Source: Flavobacteriaceae bacterium (GTDB taxonomy: Bacteria > Bacteroidota > Bacteroidia > Flavobacteriales > Flavobacteriaceae). Taken from it: 55,548 nt of DNA. Made by a program: the position numbers and the translations under genes. The notes beneath the pieces are model-generated. The model made no database searches, was not told the origin of the DNA, and saw only the letters and a list, made by a program, of their open reading frames with translations. Below are positions 9,333-16,587 of this stretch, in pieces (within the stretch, counting starts at the first letter, position 1; each line of letters starts with the position of its first letter). The DNA lies in the NCBI GenBank assembly GCA_013373635.1, contig JABXHN010000054.1, positions 1-55,548 on the forward strand. Direction: 5' to 3'.

Positions 9333-9389
9333 TTGAGAGTCTTTAAATAAGCCACTAATATAGTAAATTGATATAACTCAATTTGATCT

Positions 9390-10151
9390 TTAGCAGAGTT
9401 CTAAAAGTATCGGACAATGATCTGAATGAACAGCCCCAGACAATATCGCTGAACGCTTTATTTTGTCTTTTAAAGGTTCGCTGACCATAGCGTAATCCAA
9501 TCGCCATCCTTTGTTGTTCGCACGAGAGTTCGCTCTATAACTCCACCAAGTATACTGATCAGGTTCTTTGTTGAGATGTCTAAAACTATCTATAAAACCA
9601 CTTTCAATAAACGATGACATCCAAGCTCTTTCTTCTGGCAAGAACCCAGAAACTGTTTTATTGCGAACAGGATCGTGAATATCAATCGCCTGGTGACAAA
9701 TATTGTAATCTCCACAAACTACAAGATTAGGAATTTCTTTTCTGAGTTCTTTGAGGTATTCTAAAATATCGTCCATATAGGTAAACTTATACCCCAATCG
9801 CGCATCATTGGTCCCTGAGGGTAAGTACATGCTCATTACAGAAACCTCATCGAAGTCTACCCGAAGGTTTCTACCTTCTTGGTCCATATAGTCGATACCC
9901 GTTCCATAAGCAATGTGGTTAGGTTCTTTCTTACATAAAACTGCAACAGAGCTATAACCTTTTTTTTGTGCAGAAAACCAATAGTGAAAAGGATAACCCG
10001 CCTCTTCAAATAGCGACAGATCGAGCTGATCTTTATGAGCTTTGGTCTCCTGAAGGCACAACACATCAGGATCAGTGGCAATGAGCCACTCCATAAACCC
10101 CTTTTTTAATGCAGCTCGTATTCCATTGACATTATAAGAGACTATTTTCAT
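9390..10151 (-). CDS. xth: Exodeoxyribonuclease III (AP endonuclease)
   Basis: This enzyme of base-excision repair cuts DNA at abasic sites and removes nucleotides from 3' ends. The 253-residue protein has the endonuclease/exonuclease/phosphatase fold: KIVSYNVNGIRAA at the N-terminus, the metal-binding Glu in LCLQETKAH, Asp/Asn in VVCGDYNICH and the catalytic Asp-His pair in VHSDHCPI near the C-terminus. Its start lies one base after the glyS stop, so it is translated from the same message. Confidence 0.96.
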   Translation of the reverse strand: MKIVSYNVNGIRAALKKGFMEWLIATDPDVLCLQETKAHKDQLDLSLFEEAGYPFHYWFSAQKKGYSSVAVLCKKEPNHIAYGTGIDYMDQEGRNLRVDFDEVSVMSMYLPSGTNDARLGYKFTYMDDILEYLKELRKEIPNLVVCGDYNICHQAIDIHDPVRNKTVSGFLPEERAWMSSFIESGFIDSFRHLNKEPDQYTWWSYRANSRANNKGWRLDYAMVSEPLKDKIKRSAILSGAVHSDHCPILLELC

Positions 10152-10152
10152 C

Positions 10153-11697
10153 TTAGTTCATCTTTTTTAGCCAGTGCTTTAGGTCCACCTCAGCTTTAAT
10201 AATACTTGAAAGTTCACTGATGGCAACGCGATTTTGATCCATTGAATCTCTGTGACGAATCGTAACCGTTTGATCTTCTAAGGTCTGATGATCGACAGTG
10301 ATACAGAATGGAGTTCCTAAGGCATCTTGTCTTCTATAGCGTCTTCCAACAGCATCTTTTTCATCATACGCCACTTCGAAATCCCATTTGAGATCTTCTA
10401 CGATTTGATGAGCAATTTCAGGAAGTCCGTCTTTTTTAACTAGAGGTAAAATAGCCGCCTTGGTAGGAGCTAATACAGCCGGTAATTTTAAGACTGTTCT
10501 CGTAGATCCATTTTCTAATTCTTCTTCTCTAAGAGCATTAGAAAACACCGCTAAGAACATACGATCCACTCCGATAGAAGTTTCTACTACATAGGGAACA
10601 TAAGACTCGTTGATTTCAGGATCGAAATACTGTAACTTCTTACCTGAGTATTTTTCATGAGAACCTAAATCAAAATCAGTTCTCGAGTGAATTCCTTCTA
10701 ACTCTTTAAATCCGAATGGGAATTTAAATTCAATATCAGCAGCTGCATCAGCATAATGCGCTAACTTTTCATGATCGTGGAAACGGTAATTATCTTCACC
10801 TAATCCAAGAGAATGATGCCATTTTAAGCGGGTTTCTTTCCACTTTTCATACCACTCTTTTTGAGTTCCTGGCTTGATAAAGAACTGCATTTCCATTTGT
10901 TCAAACTCGCGTTGTCTAAAGATAAACTGTCGAGCTACAATTTCATTTCTAAAGGCTTTACCGATCTGAGCAATTCCAAATGGAATTTTCATACGACCAG
11001 TCTTTTGAACATTTAAGAAGTTGACAAAGATTCCCTGTGCCGTCTCTGGTCTTAAATAAAGATCCATAGCGGTATCTGCAGAGGCACCGAGCTTAGTCCC
11101 AAACATCAAATTGAACTGTTTTACATCGGTCCAGTTTTTGGAACCAGATAAAGGACAAACAATTTCTAACTCCTCGATAAGTGCTTTTACATCAGCGAGA
11201 TTTTCCTCAGAAAGGGATTTTCCCATACGAGCTAAGATCTCCTCTCCTTTTTGTTTGTAACCGAGAACTCTTGGATTGGTGGCAATAAACTGCTCCTTGT
11301 CAAAAGCCTCGCCAAAACGCTTCTGTGCTTTAGCGACTTCTTTTTCAATCTTAGCGTCTAATTTTCCAACGTAATCTTCGATGAGTACATCAGCTCTATA
11401 ACGCTTTTTGGAGTCTTTATTGTCAATCAGTGGATCGTTAAAAGCATCGACGTGTCCCGAAGCTTTCCAGGTCGTTGGATGCATAAAAATTGCAGAGTCA
11501 ATCCCCACGATATTGTCGTGTAGTTGAACCATTGCTTTCCACCAATATTCTTTGATATTGTTTTTTAAAGCGGCTCCTTGCTGTGCATAATCATATACTG
11601 CAGAGAGTCCATCGTAAATCTCACTAGACTGAAATACAAATCCGTATTCCTTAGCGTGAGATATTACTTTCTTAAAATCGTCTTCTTGTAATGCCAT
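10153..11697 (-). CDS. glyS: Glycyl-tRNA synthetase (dimeric class II type)
   Basis: This enzyme charges tRNA-Gly. It is the single-chain (alpha2) form, 514 residues, as is normal in Bacteroidota. Class II motifs are clear: the TAQGIFVNF glycine-binding segment, motif 2 FRNEIVARQFIFRQREFEQ, and a motif 3 region around ETSIGVDRMF, followed by the anticodon-binding domain (LAPTKAAILPL onward). The start is fixed by a promoter only 5 bases upstream. It leads an operon with xth. Confidence 0.97.
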   Translation of the reverse strand: MALQEDDFKKVISHAKEYGFVFQSSEIYDGLSAVYDYAQQGAALKNNIKEYWWKAMVQLHDNIVGIDSAIFMHPTTWKASGHVDAFNDPLIDNKDSKKRYRADVLIEDYVGKLDAKIEKEVAKAQKRFGEAFDKEQFIATNPRVLGYKQKGEEILARMGKSLSEENLADVKALIEELEIVCPLSGSKNWTDVKQFNLMFGTKLGASADTAMDLYLRPETAQGIFVNFLNVQKTGRMKIPFGIAQIGKAFRNEIVARQFIFRQREFEQMEMQFFIKPGTQKEWYEKWKETRLKWHHSLGLGEDNYRFHDHEKLAHYADAAADIEFKFPFGFKELEGIHSRTDFDLGSHEKYSGKKLQYFDPEINESYVPYVVETSIGVDRMFLAVFSNALREEELENGSTRTVLKLPAVLAPTKAAILPLVKKDGLPEIAHQIVEDLKWDFEVAYDEKDAVGRRYRRQDALGTPFCITVDHQTLEDQTVTIRHRDSMDQNRVAISELSSIIKAEVDLKHWLKKMN

Positions 11698-11702
11698 AGC
11701 CG

Positions 11703-11710
11703 CAAAGGTA
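11703..11710 (-). promoter_or_regulatory. Leaderless-type promoter of glyS
   Basis: The minus strand reads TACCTTTG, a perfect TAnnTTTG -7 box, and the ATG follows after 5 bases (CGGCT). Transcription probably starts at or beside the start codon. Confidence 0.6.
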
Positions 11711-11815
11711 AAGTACTATTTGCAAATTAAAAATTAAAAAATGTGAAATGATGACACCGTCATTCGTCCTAAGAATTCAATTTAGAAAACCGAATAGTCT
11801 TAGCTTTATATCATT

Positions 11816-12502
11816 GTGTTTAAATCTATTATCGATATTGTAATTCCCAGATGCTGTAATGCTTGTCATGGTCATTTGACTTTTGGTGAAAAGGTGCTCT
11901 GCACCTCTTGTAGACATCAATTATCAGTTACTCAATTTAACTATTGTATTGAAAATGAATGTGATCGAAGTTTATACGGCAAAACCTCTTTTGTCAAAGC
12001 CTCTGCATTGTTCTACTTCGATCAAGCGGGTATTTTAAAAGCACTCTTACATCAGTTAAAGTACCGGGATCAACAACAGCTCGGTGTTTTTTTTGCGAAC
12101 TGGACTGCCGCTATTCTAAAACAGGACTCCTGTTTAACGGCTGTTGATTATCTCGTTCCTGTACCTCTTCATTGGAGAAAAAAACACCAAAGGGGATACA
12201 ATCAACTCCACCTATTCTGTAAACGACTTTCAAAATTAATGAATTGGAACTATGCTCCTCAACTCTTAAAGAGAGTCAATTATCGAGATTCCCAGACTCA
12301 TAAATCTAGAATCCACCGCAGTTTTGAAAACAATCCATTTGAACTAAAAACAACAGTTGATTTAAGCGATCAAACTATTTTAATTGTCGATGATTTAATC
12401 ACAACAGGAAGTACCATGACCCATTGCTCTAATGCCATCTTAAATCGTTACCCATCAAAGATCTATTTATTGAGTATTGGCTATCGATCTCGATTTGTGT
12501 AA
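11816..12502 (+). CDS. ComF family phosphoribosyltransferase-like protein
   Basis: This 228-residue cytoplasmic protein belongs to the ComF/GntX family linked to DNA uptake and use. An N-terminal zinc ribbon is visible (CCNACHG ... CTSC, residues 11-31), and a phosphoribosyltransferase-type PRPP loop ILIVDDLITTGSTM sits near residue 190. The conserved block VPVPLHWRKKHQRGYNQ lies between them. The start appears to be GTG at 11816. A near-consensus -7 box (TAGCTTTA, 11801-11808) lies so close that the message may be leaderless. The exact role in competence is not shown for flavobacteria. Confidence 0.88.
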   Translation: MFKSIIDIVIPRCCNACHGHLTFGEKVLCTSCRHQLSVTQFNYCIENECDRSLYGKTSFVKASALFYFDQAGILKALLHQLKYRDQQQLGVFFANWTAAILKQDSCLTAVDYLVPVPLHWRKKHQRGYNQLHLFCKRLSKLMNWNYAPQLLKRVNYRDSQTHKSRIHRSFENNPFELKTTVDLSDQTILIVDDLITTGSTMTHCSNAILNRYPSKIYLLSIGYRSRFV

Positions 12503-12530
12503 ATCCCTGTTATTACAATCGGTTTTTGTG

Positions 12531-12538
12531 TAACTTTG
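12531..12538 (+). promoter_or_regulatory. Leaderless-type promoter of the Ig-like lipoprotein gene
   Basis: TAACTTTG matches TAnnTTTG and lies 6 bases before ATG 12545 and 9 before ATG 12548. This argues for one of these ATGs and against the in-frame TTG inside the box. Confidence 0.6.
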
Positions 12539-12544
12539 CCTTCT

Positions 12545-14158
12545 ATGATGCAACGATTTTTAAGCAGTATATTCATCCTTCTAATAGCGCTATCCACAGT
12601 TCAATGTGCTCGTAGAGGAAGACCTAGTGGGGGTCCAAGAGACGAGACTCCTCCTGTACTCATAAAAGCAGATCCTGTTAATGAATCCGTTGAATTTAAA
12701 GGTCAATCATTTAAATTGTATTTTGATGAATACGTACAACTCAAAAATATCGACCAACAACTCATTGTTTCACCACCCTTAAAATACCCTGTAGAGTTCT
12801 CCCCATCACTTAGAGCATCTAAGGTAATTGAAGTCATTATCGCAGATACCCTTCAAGAAAACACCACCTATGCTTTTAATTTTGGACAGAGTATTGAAGA
12901 TTACAACGAGGGGAATCCGCTTTCATTCTTTAGATATGTTTTTTCAACAGGAAGTGTTCTCGATTCTTTGAGCTTAAAAGGAACGGTAAAAGACGCTTTT
13001 ATGCCAGAGCCTGAATCCTTTATCAGTGTCATGCTTTACAGAAGAGATAGTACTTATACAGATTCGGCTGTGTACAAAAGACCTCCATCCTATATCACCT
13101 CAACAATGGACAGCCTCAAGGTATTTGAACTCAAAAATCTCAGAGAGGGTACCTATGAAGTTTTTGCTCTCAAAGACAATAACAACAACAACTTATTTGA
13201 CCCATTAGTGGATCAGATTGGGTTTTTAGATCGAGCTGTTGAAATCCCTAAAGACTCTGTGGTAAGTCTAAAAACCTTTTTTGAAAATCCAGATTTTTCA
13301 ATAGCTTTTCCAAAACTTGAAACCAATAATAGAATAAGAATTGGATATTTTGGAACTCCAAAAGATTTAAAAATCACTCCACTAAATGAGCTCAATAAAG
13401 AGGCTCAATTTAGACTCCTAAGAGAAGGTGAAAAAGACAGTCTCAACTACTGGATTAAAAATCTCAAAGCTGACTCTTTAGTCCTTAAAGTTGAAGAAAG
13501 AACTTCTGGATTTTTAGATACGCTCAATATTAAAATCAGAACCTTAGATTCTGACTCTCTTGTGATCAAATCTCTTTCTTTTAAAAACAAAGATTTAATA
13601 GATCCCTTTCTAATAGAAGCCAATACTCCAATTGAAAGAATTGATCCTTCTAAAATTTCAATTATTGATAAAGACACCATCAACACTCCTTTCAATGCAA
13701 GCCTAGACAGTGTTAAGAATCAATTAGTCATCGATTTTGAAAAACAATTAGAAAATTCGTATTTCATCTATTTAATGCCTGGTGCCTTGGAGGATTTTTA
13801 CGAGCACACTAACGATAGTCTACGTTATAATCTTTCAATTAAAAAACTAACCTATTACGGAACTCTAAATCTATCGATTAATAGAATTACTCAAGACCCC
13901 ATCATCATCGAACTCTTGGATGAGAAATTATCAGTTCAAAGAAGAATTGTTCACCCTAAGGAGAACAGTTTGTCTTTCAAACATCTGGAGCCTCAAAAGT
14001 ACTACATAAGAGTATTGTTGGATTCTAATGAAAACGGAGAGTGGGATCCGGGATCATTACTTAAAAAACAAAAAGCTGAATCAGTTCACTATCACAGTGA
14101 ACTCATTGATGTACGTTCCAACTGGGACATTCAACAAGATCTGTTACTTCCCTTCTAA
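12545..14158 (+). CDS. Ig-like domain lipoprotein
   Basis: This is a secreted protein of about 537 residues. The signal ends in a lipobox (LIALSTVQC), predicting lipid attachment and an envelope location. Residues after DETPPVLIKADP form a bacterial Ig-like (Big_5) domain (KLYFDEYVQL, NTTYAFNFGQSIEDYNEGN). Further beta-rich repeats follow and contain NNNNLFDP and LDSNENGEWDPG, turns typical of this Bacteroidota family. Start ATG 12545 (or the next codon) is chosen because a -7 promoter box overlaps the longer frame. Function unknown. It converges with the nitrilase gene, whose stop is directly adjacent. Confidence 0.82.
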   Translation: MMQRFLSSIFILLIALSTVQCARRGRPSGGPRDETPPVLIKADPVNESVEFKGQSFKLYFDEYVQLKNIDQQLIVSPPLKYPVEFSPSLRASKVIEVIIADTLQENTTYAFNFGQSIEDYNEGNPLSFFRYVFSTGSVLDSLSLKGTVKDAFMPEPESFISVMLYRRDSTYTDSAVYKRPPSYITSTMDSLKVFELKNLREGTYEVFALKDNNNNNLFDPLVDQIGFLDRAVEIPKDSVVSLKTFFENPDFSIAFPKLETNNRIRIGYFGTPKDLKITPLNELNKEAQFRLLREGEKDSLNYWIKNLKADSLVLKVEERTSGFLDTLNIKIRTLDSDSLVIKSLSFKNKDLIDPFLIEANTPIERIDPSKISIIDKDTINTPFNASLDSVKNQLVIDFEKQLENSYFIYLMPGALEDFYEHTNDSLRYNLSIKKLTYYGTLNLSINRITQDPIIIELLDEKLSVQRRIVHPKENSLSFKHLEPQKYYIRVLLDSNENGEWDPGSLLKKQKAESVHYHSELIDVRSNWDIQQDLLLPF

Positions 14159-14941
14159 TTAGAGGTTTATTTGAAAATGGTCTCGATCAGCCAAGAAGTT
14201 GAGTTTTGATCGCGTCGATGTGATCAACTCCTTGTCGATGGTTCCAACACTTATTCCATCATCTTTTGAAAATAATAATTGGTTTCCTAAGGGATCATAA
14301 ATTGAAGAATGCCCAGGATAAAAGTTACCGTTAGGATCGTCCCCCAATCGATTCACACCAACACAATAGGACATATTCTCAATTGCACGAGCTCTTAAAA
14401 GGGTATCCCAAGCTCCTATTCTAGGACTTGGCCAATTAGCTACATAAAGCAATAGGTCGTAATCTTGATCATTTCGACTCCATACTGGGAACCTCAAATC
14501 ATAACAGATCAAAGGTCTAATTACAAAGCCCTTATACTTAATCAGTGTTCGTTTCATCCCTTGCTCATACGCCTCAGATTCACCTGCAGGAGAATAGGTG
14601 TGGTGTTTGTCGTAGTGTTCCACTTTAGTGTCAGGATGCACAAAACAGAAACGATTAAAGTAAGTAGCTCCTTCCTTTACAACAATACTCCCACAAATGG
14701 CTGTATTGTACATACGCGCTAGGTATTGCATCCACGAGATCGTCAGTCCAGCTTCGGTATAATCTATCGCTTCTGGAGTCATTGTAAATCCAGTGGTAAA
14801 AGTTTCAGGTAGTACCACCAAATCAAAGTGCTTGTTGGTTTGGAAAAACGCATCCAACTTTGATTTGATTAAATTTCTGTTTTCAGGTGGATTATGCCAA
14901 ACTAAGGGTGTTTGTACTAAGGCAATATTTAATTTTGACAT
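14159..14941 (-). CDS. Nitrilase-superfamily carbon-nitrogen hydrolase (omega-amidase-like)
   Basis: This cytoplasmic amidase of 260 residues carries the Glu-Lys-Cys triad of the nitrilase superfamily: Glu in VVLPETFTTGF, Lys in YDKHHTY and Cys in LICYDLRFP. Length and motifs resemble E. coli YafV, an omega-amidase that hydrolyses 2-oxoglutaramate and similar amides; the substrate here is inferred from that likeness only. A near-consensus -7 box TATCTTTA lies about 40 bases upstream on the minus strand (14980-14987). Confidence 0.88.
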   Translation of the reverse strand: MSKLNIALVQTPLVWHNPPENRNLIKSKLDAFFQTNKHFDLVVLPETFTTGFTMTPEAIDYTEAGLTISWMQYLARMYNTAICGSIVVKEGATYFNRFCFVHPDTKVEHYDKHHTYSPAGESEAYEQGMKRTLIKYKGFVIRPLICYDLRFPVWSRNDQDYDLLLYVANWPSPRIGAWDTLLRARAIENMSYCVGVNRLGDDPNGNFYPGHSSIYDPLGNQLLFSKDDGISVGTIDKELITSTRSKLNFLADRDHFQINL

Positions 14942-15077
14942 CTGACCTCTAACTATTTAATTAACACTAATTATTACCCTAAAGATATCAAAAGATTTGG
15001 AATTCAGATGACTGTGTTAAAATTCAAATAACAGCTGAGAATTCTATAAAATTTTTGTCTTATTTTAGCCTACCCTC

Positions 15078-15623
15078 ATGACAAAAAAATTAGTACAACA
15101 AACTAGGCAAACTAGATCGCTCCACAAAAAAATAGGCATCATCTTAATGGTGCTAGTTTTGTTGATTTCCATCAGCGGACTACTTTTGGGAATTAAAGAC
15201 GAAATTGGTTTAAAACCCCAAACTGAAAGTGCCACTCAAATCGATTCCGACCAATGGATTTCAATAAAAAGAATTGATTCTATTGCTAAAGTTTATGCCC
15301 AAGAGCAACTCCATCTCGATTCTCAAATCGATCGTATCGATATCAGGCCTTCCAAGGGAATTGCTAAAATTTTATACAAAAAGCACTTTACTGAGCTACA
15401 AATTGACATTCAGACTGCTGAGGTGGTATCTGTTTCTACAAGAGCAGATCATTTCATTGAACGACTACACGACGGCTCGATCATCGATTTTTATTTCTCA
15501 GACACCAACGCTTCCAAAATCATCTATACCACATTGGTCTCCCTAGGACTCGTCTTTATGTCCATTAGCGGCTATTTACTCTGGCGCAATCCAATTAAAA
15601 TCAAACGCAAGAAACGCGGTTAA
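15078..15623 (+). CDS. PepSY-domain membrane protein
   Basis: This 181-residue protein has an N-terminal membrane segment (GIILMVLVLLISISGLLLGI), a periplasmic stretch of about 100 residues resembling a PepSY domain, and a C-terminal membrane segment (IIYTTLVSLGLVFMSISGYLLW) followed by a basic tail. This is the layout of short PepSY-associated TM proteins, often linked to iron or redox functions, but nothing nearby supports a specific role. Its stop codon overlaps the stop of the small lipoprotein gene on the opposite strand. Confidence 0.8.
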   Translation: MTKKLVQQTRQTRSLHKKIGIILMVLVLLISISGLLLGIKDEIGLKPQTESATQIDSDQWISIKRIDSIAKVYAQEQLHLDSQIDRIDIRPSKGIAKILYKKHFTELQIDIQTAEVVSVSTRADHFIERLHDGSIIDFYFSDTNASKIIYTTLVSLGLVFMSISGYLLWRNPIKIKRKKRG

Positions 15624-15793
15624 TTCTTCAATCGTTTCTTTGAAAGTTTATTAGAAGAAACATTCGGCGGTAGGTCTATTTTAGAAACTTCTGTTTTAAC
15701 AGAACTAGAAGCTGACTTTAAACTCGAACAGGAGCTTATAGATGTTCCTAATAGAATTAATGCAAAAACGGATAAGAGGGATATGATTCTCAT
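15620..15793 (-). CDS. Small lipoprotein, 57 residues
   Basis: This short gene was found by reading the gap directly. ATG at 15793 opens a 57-residue frame with a textbook lipoprotein signal (MRIISLLSVFALILLGTS then ISSC, lipidated Cys at residue 22) and a Ser- and Lys-rich tail ending KKRLKN. The mature peptide would be only about 36 residues. Function unknown. Its end overlaps the end of the PepSY gene by two bases in convergent orientation. Confidence 0.6.
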   Translation of the reverse strand: MRIISLLSVFALILLGTSISSCSSLKSASSSVKTEVSKIDLPPNVSSNKLSKKRLKN

Positions 15794-15859
15794 AATTTAA
15801 TTACTGATTATTTTCGTATTCAACCACAAAAAACATACCAAATATATCCTATTTTTTAA

Positions 15860-16051
15860 TTATTGATACAGAAATAATTCTTCAATTGTGGTTTTAAAAA
15901 GTTTCGACATTTTAAATGCCGTTGGTAAACTAGGATCAAATTTTTGCTTTTCGATAGCATTGATCGTTTGCCTTGAAACTTCAATTATCTCGGCTAATTG
16001 TTCTTGGGTTAAACCATGTGACTTTCGAAATTCTCGTACTCTATTTTTCAT
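15860..16051 (-). CDS. XRE-family transcriptional regulator (63 residues)
   Basis: This protein is a single Cro/CI-type helix-turn-helix domain with almost nothing else: VREFRKSHGLTQEQLAEIIEVSRQTINAIE, then a short C-terminal helix. It resembles the YgzD/YozG group of minimal XRE regulators. Its start overlaps the end of the upstream membrane-protein gene by 4 bases, so the two are one operon. Two identical 18-base palindromes lie in the promoter of that operon and are its likely targets, giving autoregulation. Confidence 0.88.
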   Translation of the reverse strand: MKNRVREFRKSHGLTQEQLAEIIEVSRQTINAIEKQKFDPSLPTAFKMSKLFKTTIEELFLYQ

Positions 16052-16440
16052 AAATACTTCTTTCTACTAATCAAAAGTGATATCAAGTAAGTGATTCCTA
16101 TAAATCCAACAAGCATCCCTATTTCGGCATCGTTGTGGATGATGTTTGTCAGATCAAACAAACTATAGGTCAGTCCTACAACTACAGTTAGCCCCAAGGT
16201 AATTGCTAATGATTCCAAATGAATTTTTTGCTCGAGTTCGTCAAAATGATTAAACAGATTTCGATTCGCTACAATCATGCCAATTCCAATGAACAAATTC
16301 AATAGGATAGTTACTAATGTTAGGGTTTTTGACTGATTCCAAAAAAATTGATGCCCAAAGGTTGCTACTGCTAAACTTCCGACCCAACTCCAGGTCCATA
16401 GTGCTAATTTCAATACTCTTTTTTTGCGTTCTTGTTTCAT
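16048..16440 (-). CDS. Four-helix membrane protein paired with an XRE regulator
   Basis: This 130-residue protein has four predicted membrane segments (LALWTWSWVGSLAVATF, VTILLNLFIGIGMIV, LAITLGLTVVVGLTYSLF, IGMLVGFIGITYLISLLI) and a basic tail. A central segment HFDELEQKIHLESLAITLGL is acidic-amphipathic, as in DUF2178-like proteins that occur beside small XRE regulators. It starts directly beside the first of two operator-like palindromes. Function unknown; by analogy the membrane protein could respond to the envelope state or modulate its regulator. Confidence 0.7.
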   Translation of the reverse strand: MKQERKKRVLKLALWTWSWVGSLAVATFGHQFFWNQSKTLTLVTILLNLFIGIGMIVANRNLFNHFDELEQKIHLESLAITLGLTVVVGLTYSLFDLTNIIHNDAEIGMLVGFIGITYLISLLISRKKYL

Positions 16441-16443
16441 AAA

Positions 16444-16461
16444 TGTAAAGTTTTATTTACA
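16444..16461. promoter_or_regulatory. Operator 1 of the first XRE module
   Basis: TGTAAAGTTTTATTTACA is an inverted repeat (TGTAAA / TTTACA, 6-base spacer), 4 bases upstream of the start codon at 16440. It lies within an exact 21-base duplication shared with 16481-16501. The -7 box at 16460-16467 overlaps its edge. Confidence 0.65.
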
Positions 16462-16467
16462 AATATA
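16460..16467 (-). promoter_or_regulatory. Putative -7 box of the first XRE module
   Basis: The minus strand reads TATATTTG, matching TAnnTTTG, between the two palindromes. Transcription would start inside operator 1. Confidence 0.5.
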
Positions 16468-16483
16468 ATTGTTTTTATTCAAA

Positions 16484-16501
16484 TGTAAAGTTTTATTTAC
16501 A
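16484..16501. promoter_or_regulatory. Operator 2 of the first XRE module
   Basis: This is a second identical copy of the 18-base palindrome, exactly 40 bases from operator 1, placing the promoter between two sites in near-helical phase. Confidence 0.65.
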
Positions 16502-16587
16502 TTATTTTGATGTTTTTGTTCAAACTAGCTTTATATCAGCATCTTGAACGAAATAATTCATAAATTAGAGTTATCAAACCCCTATCT

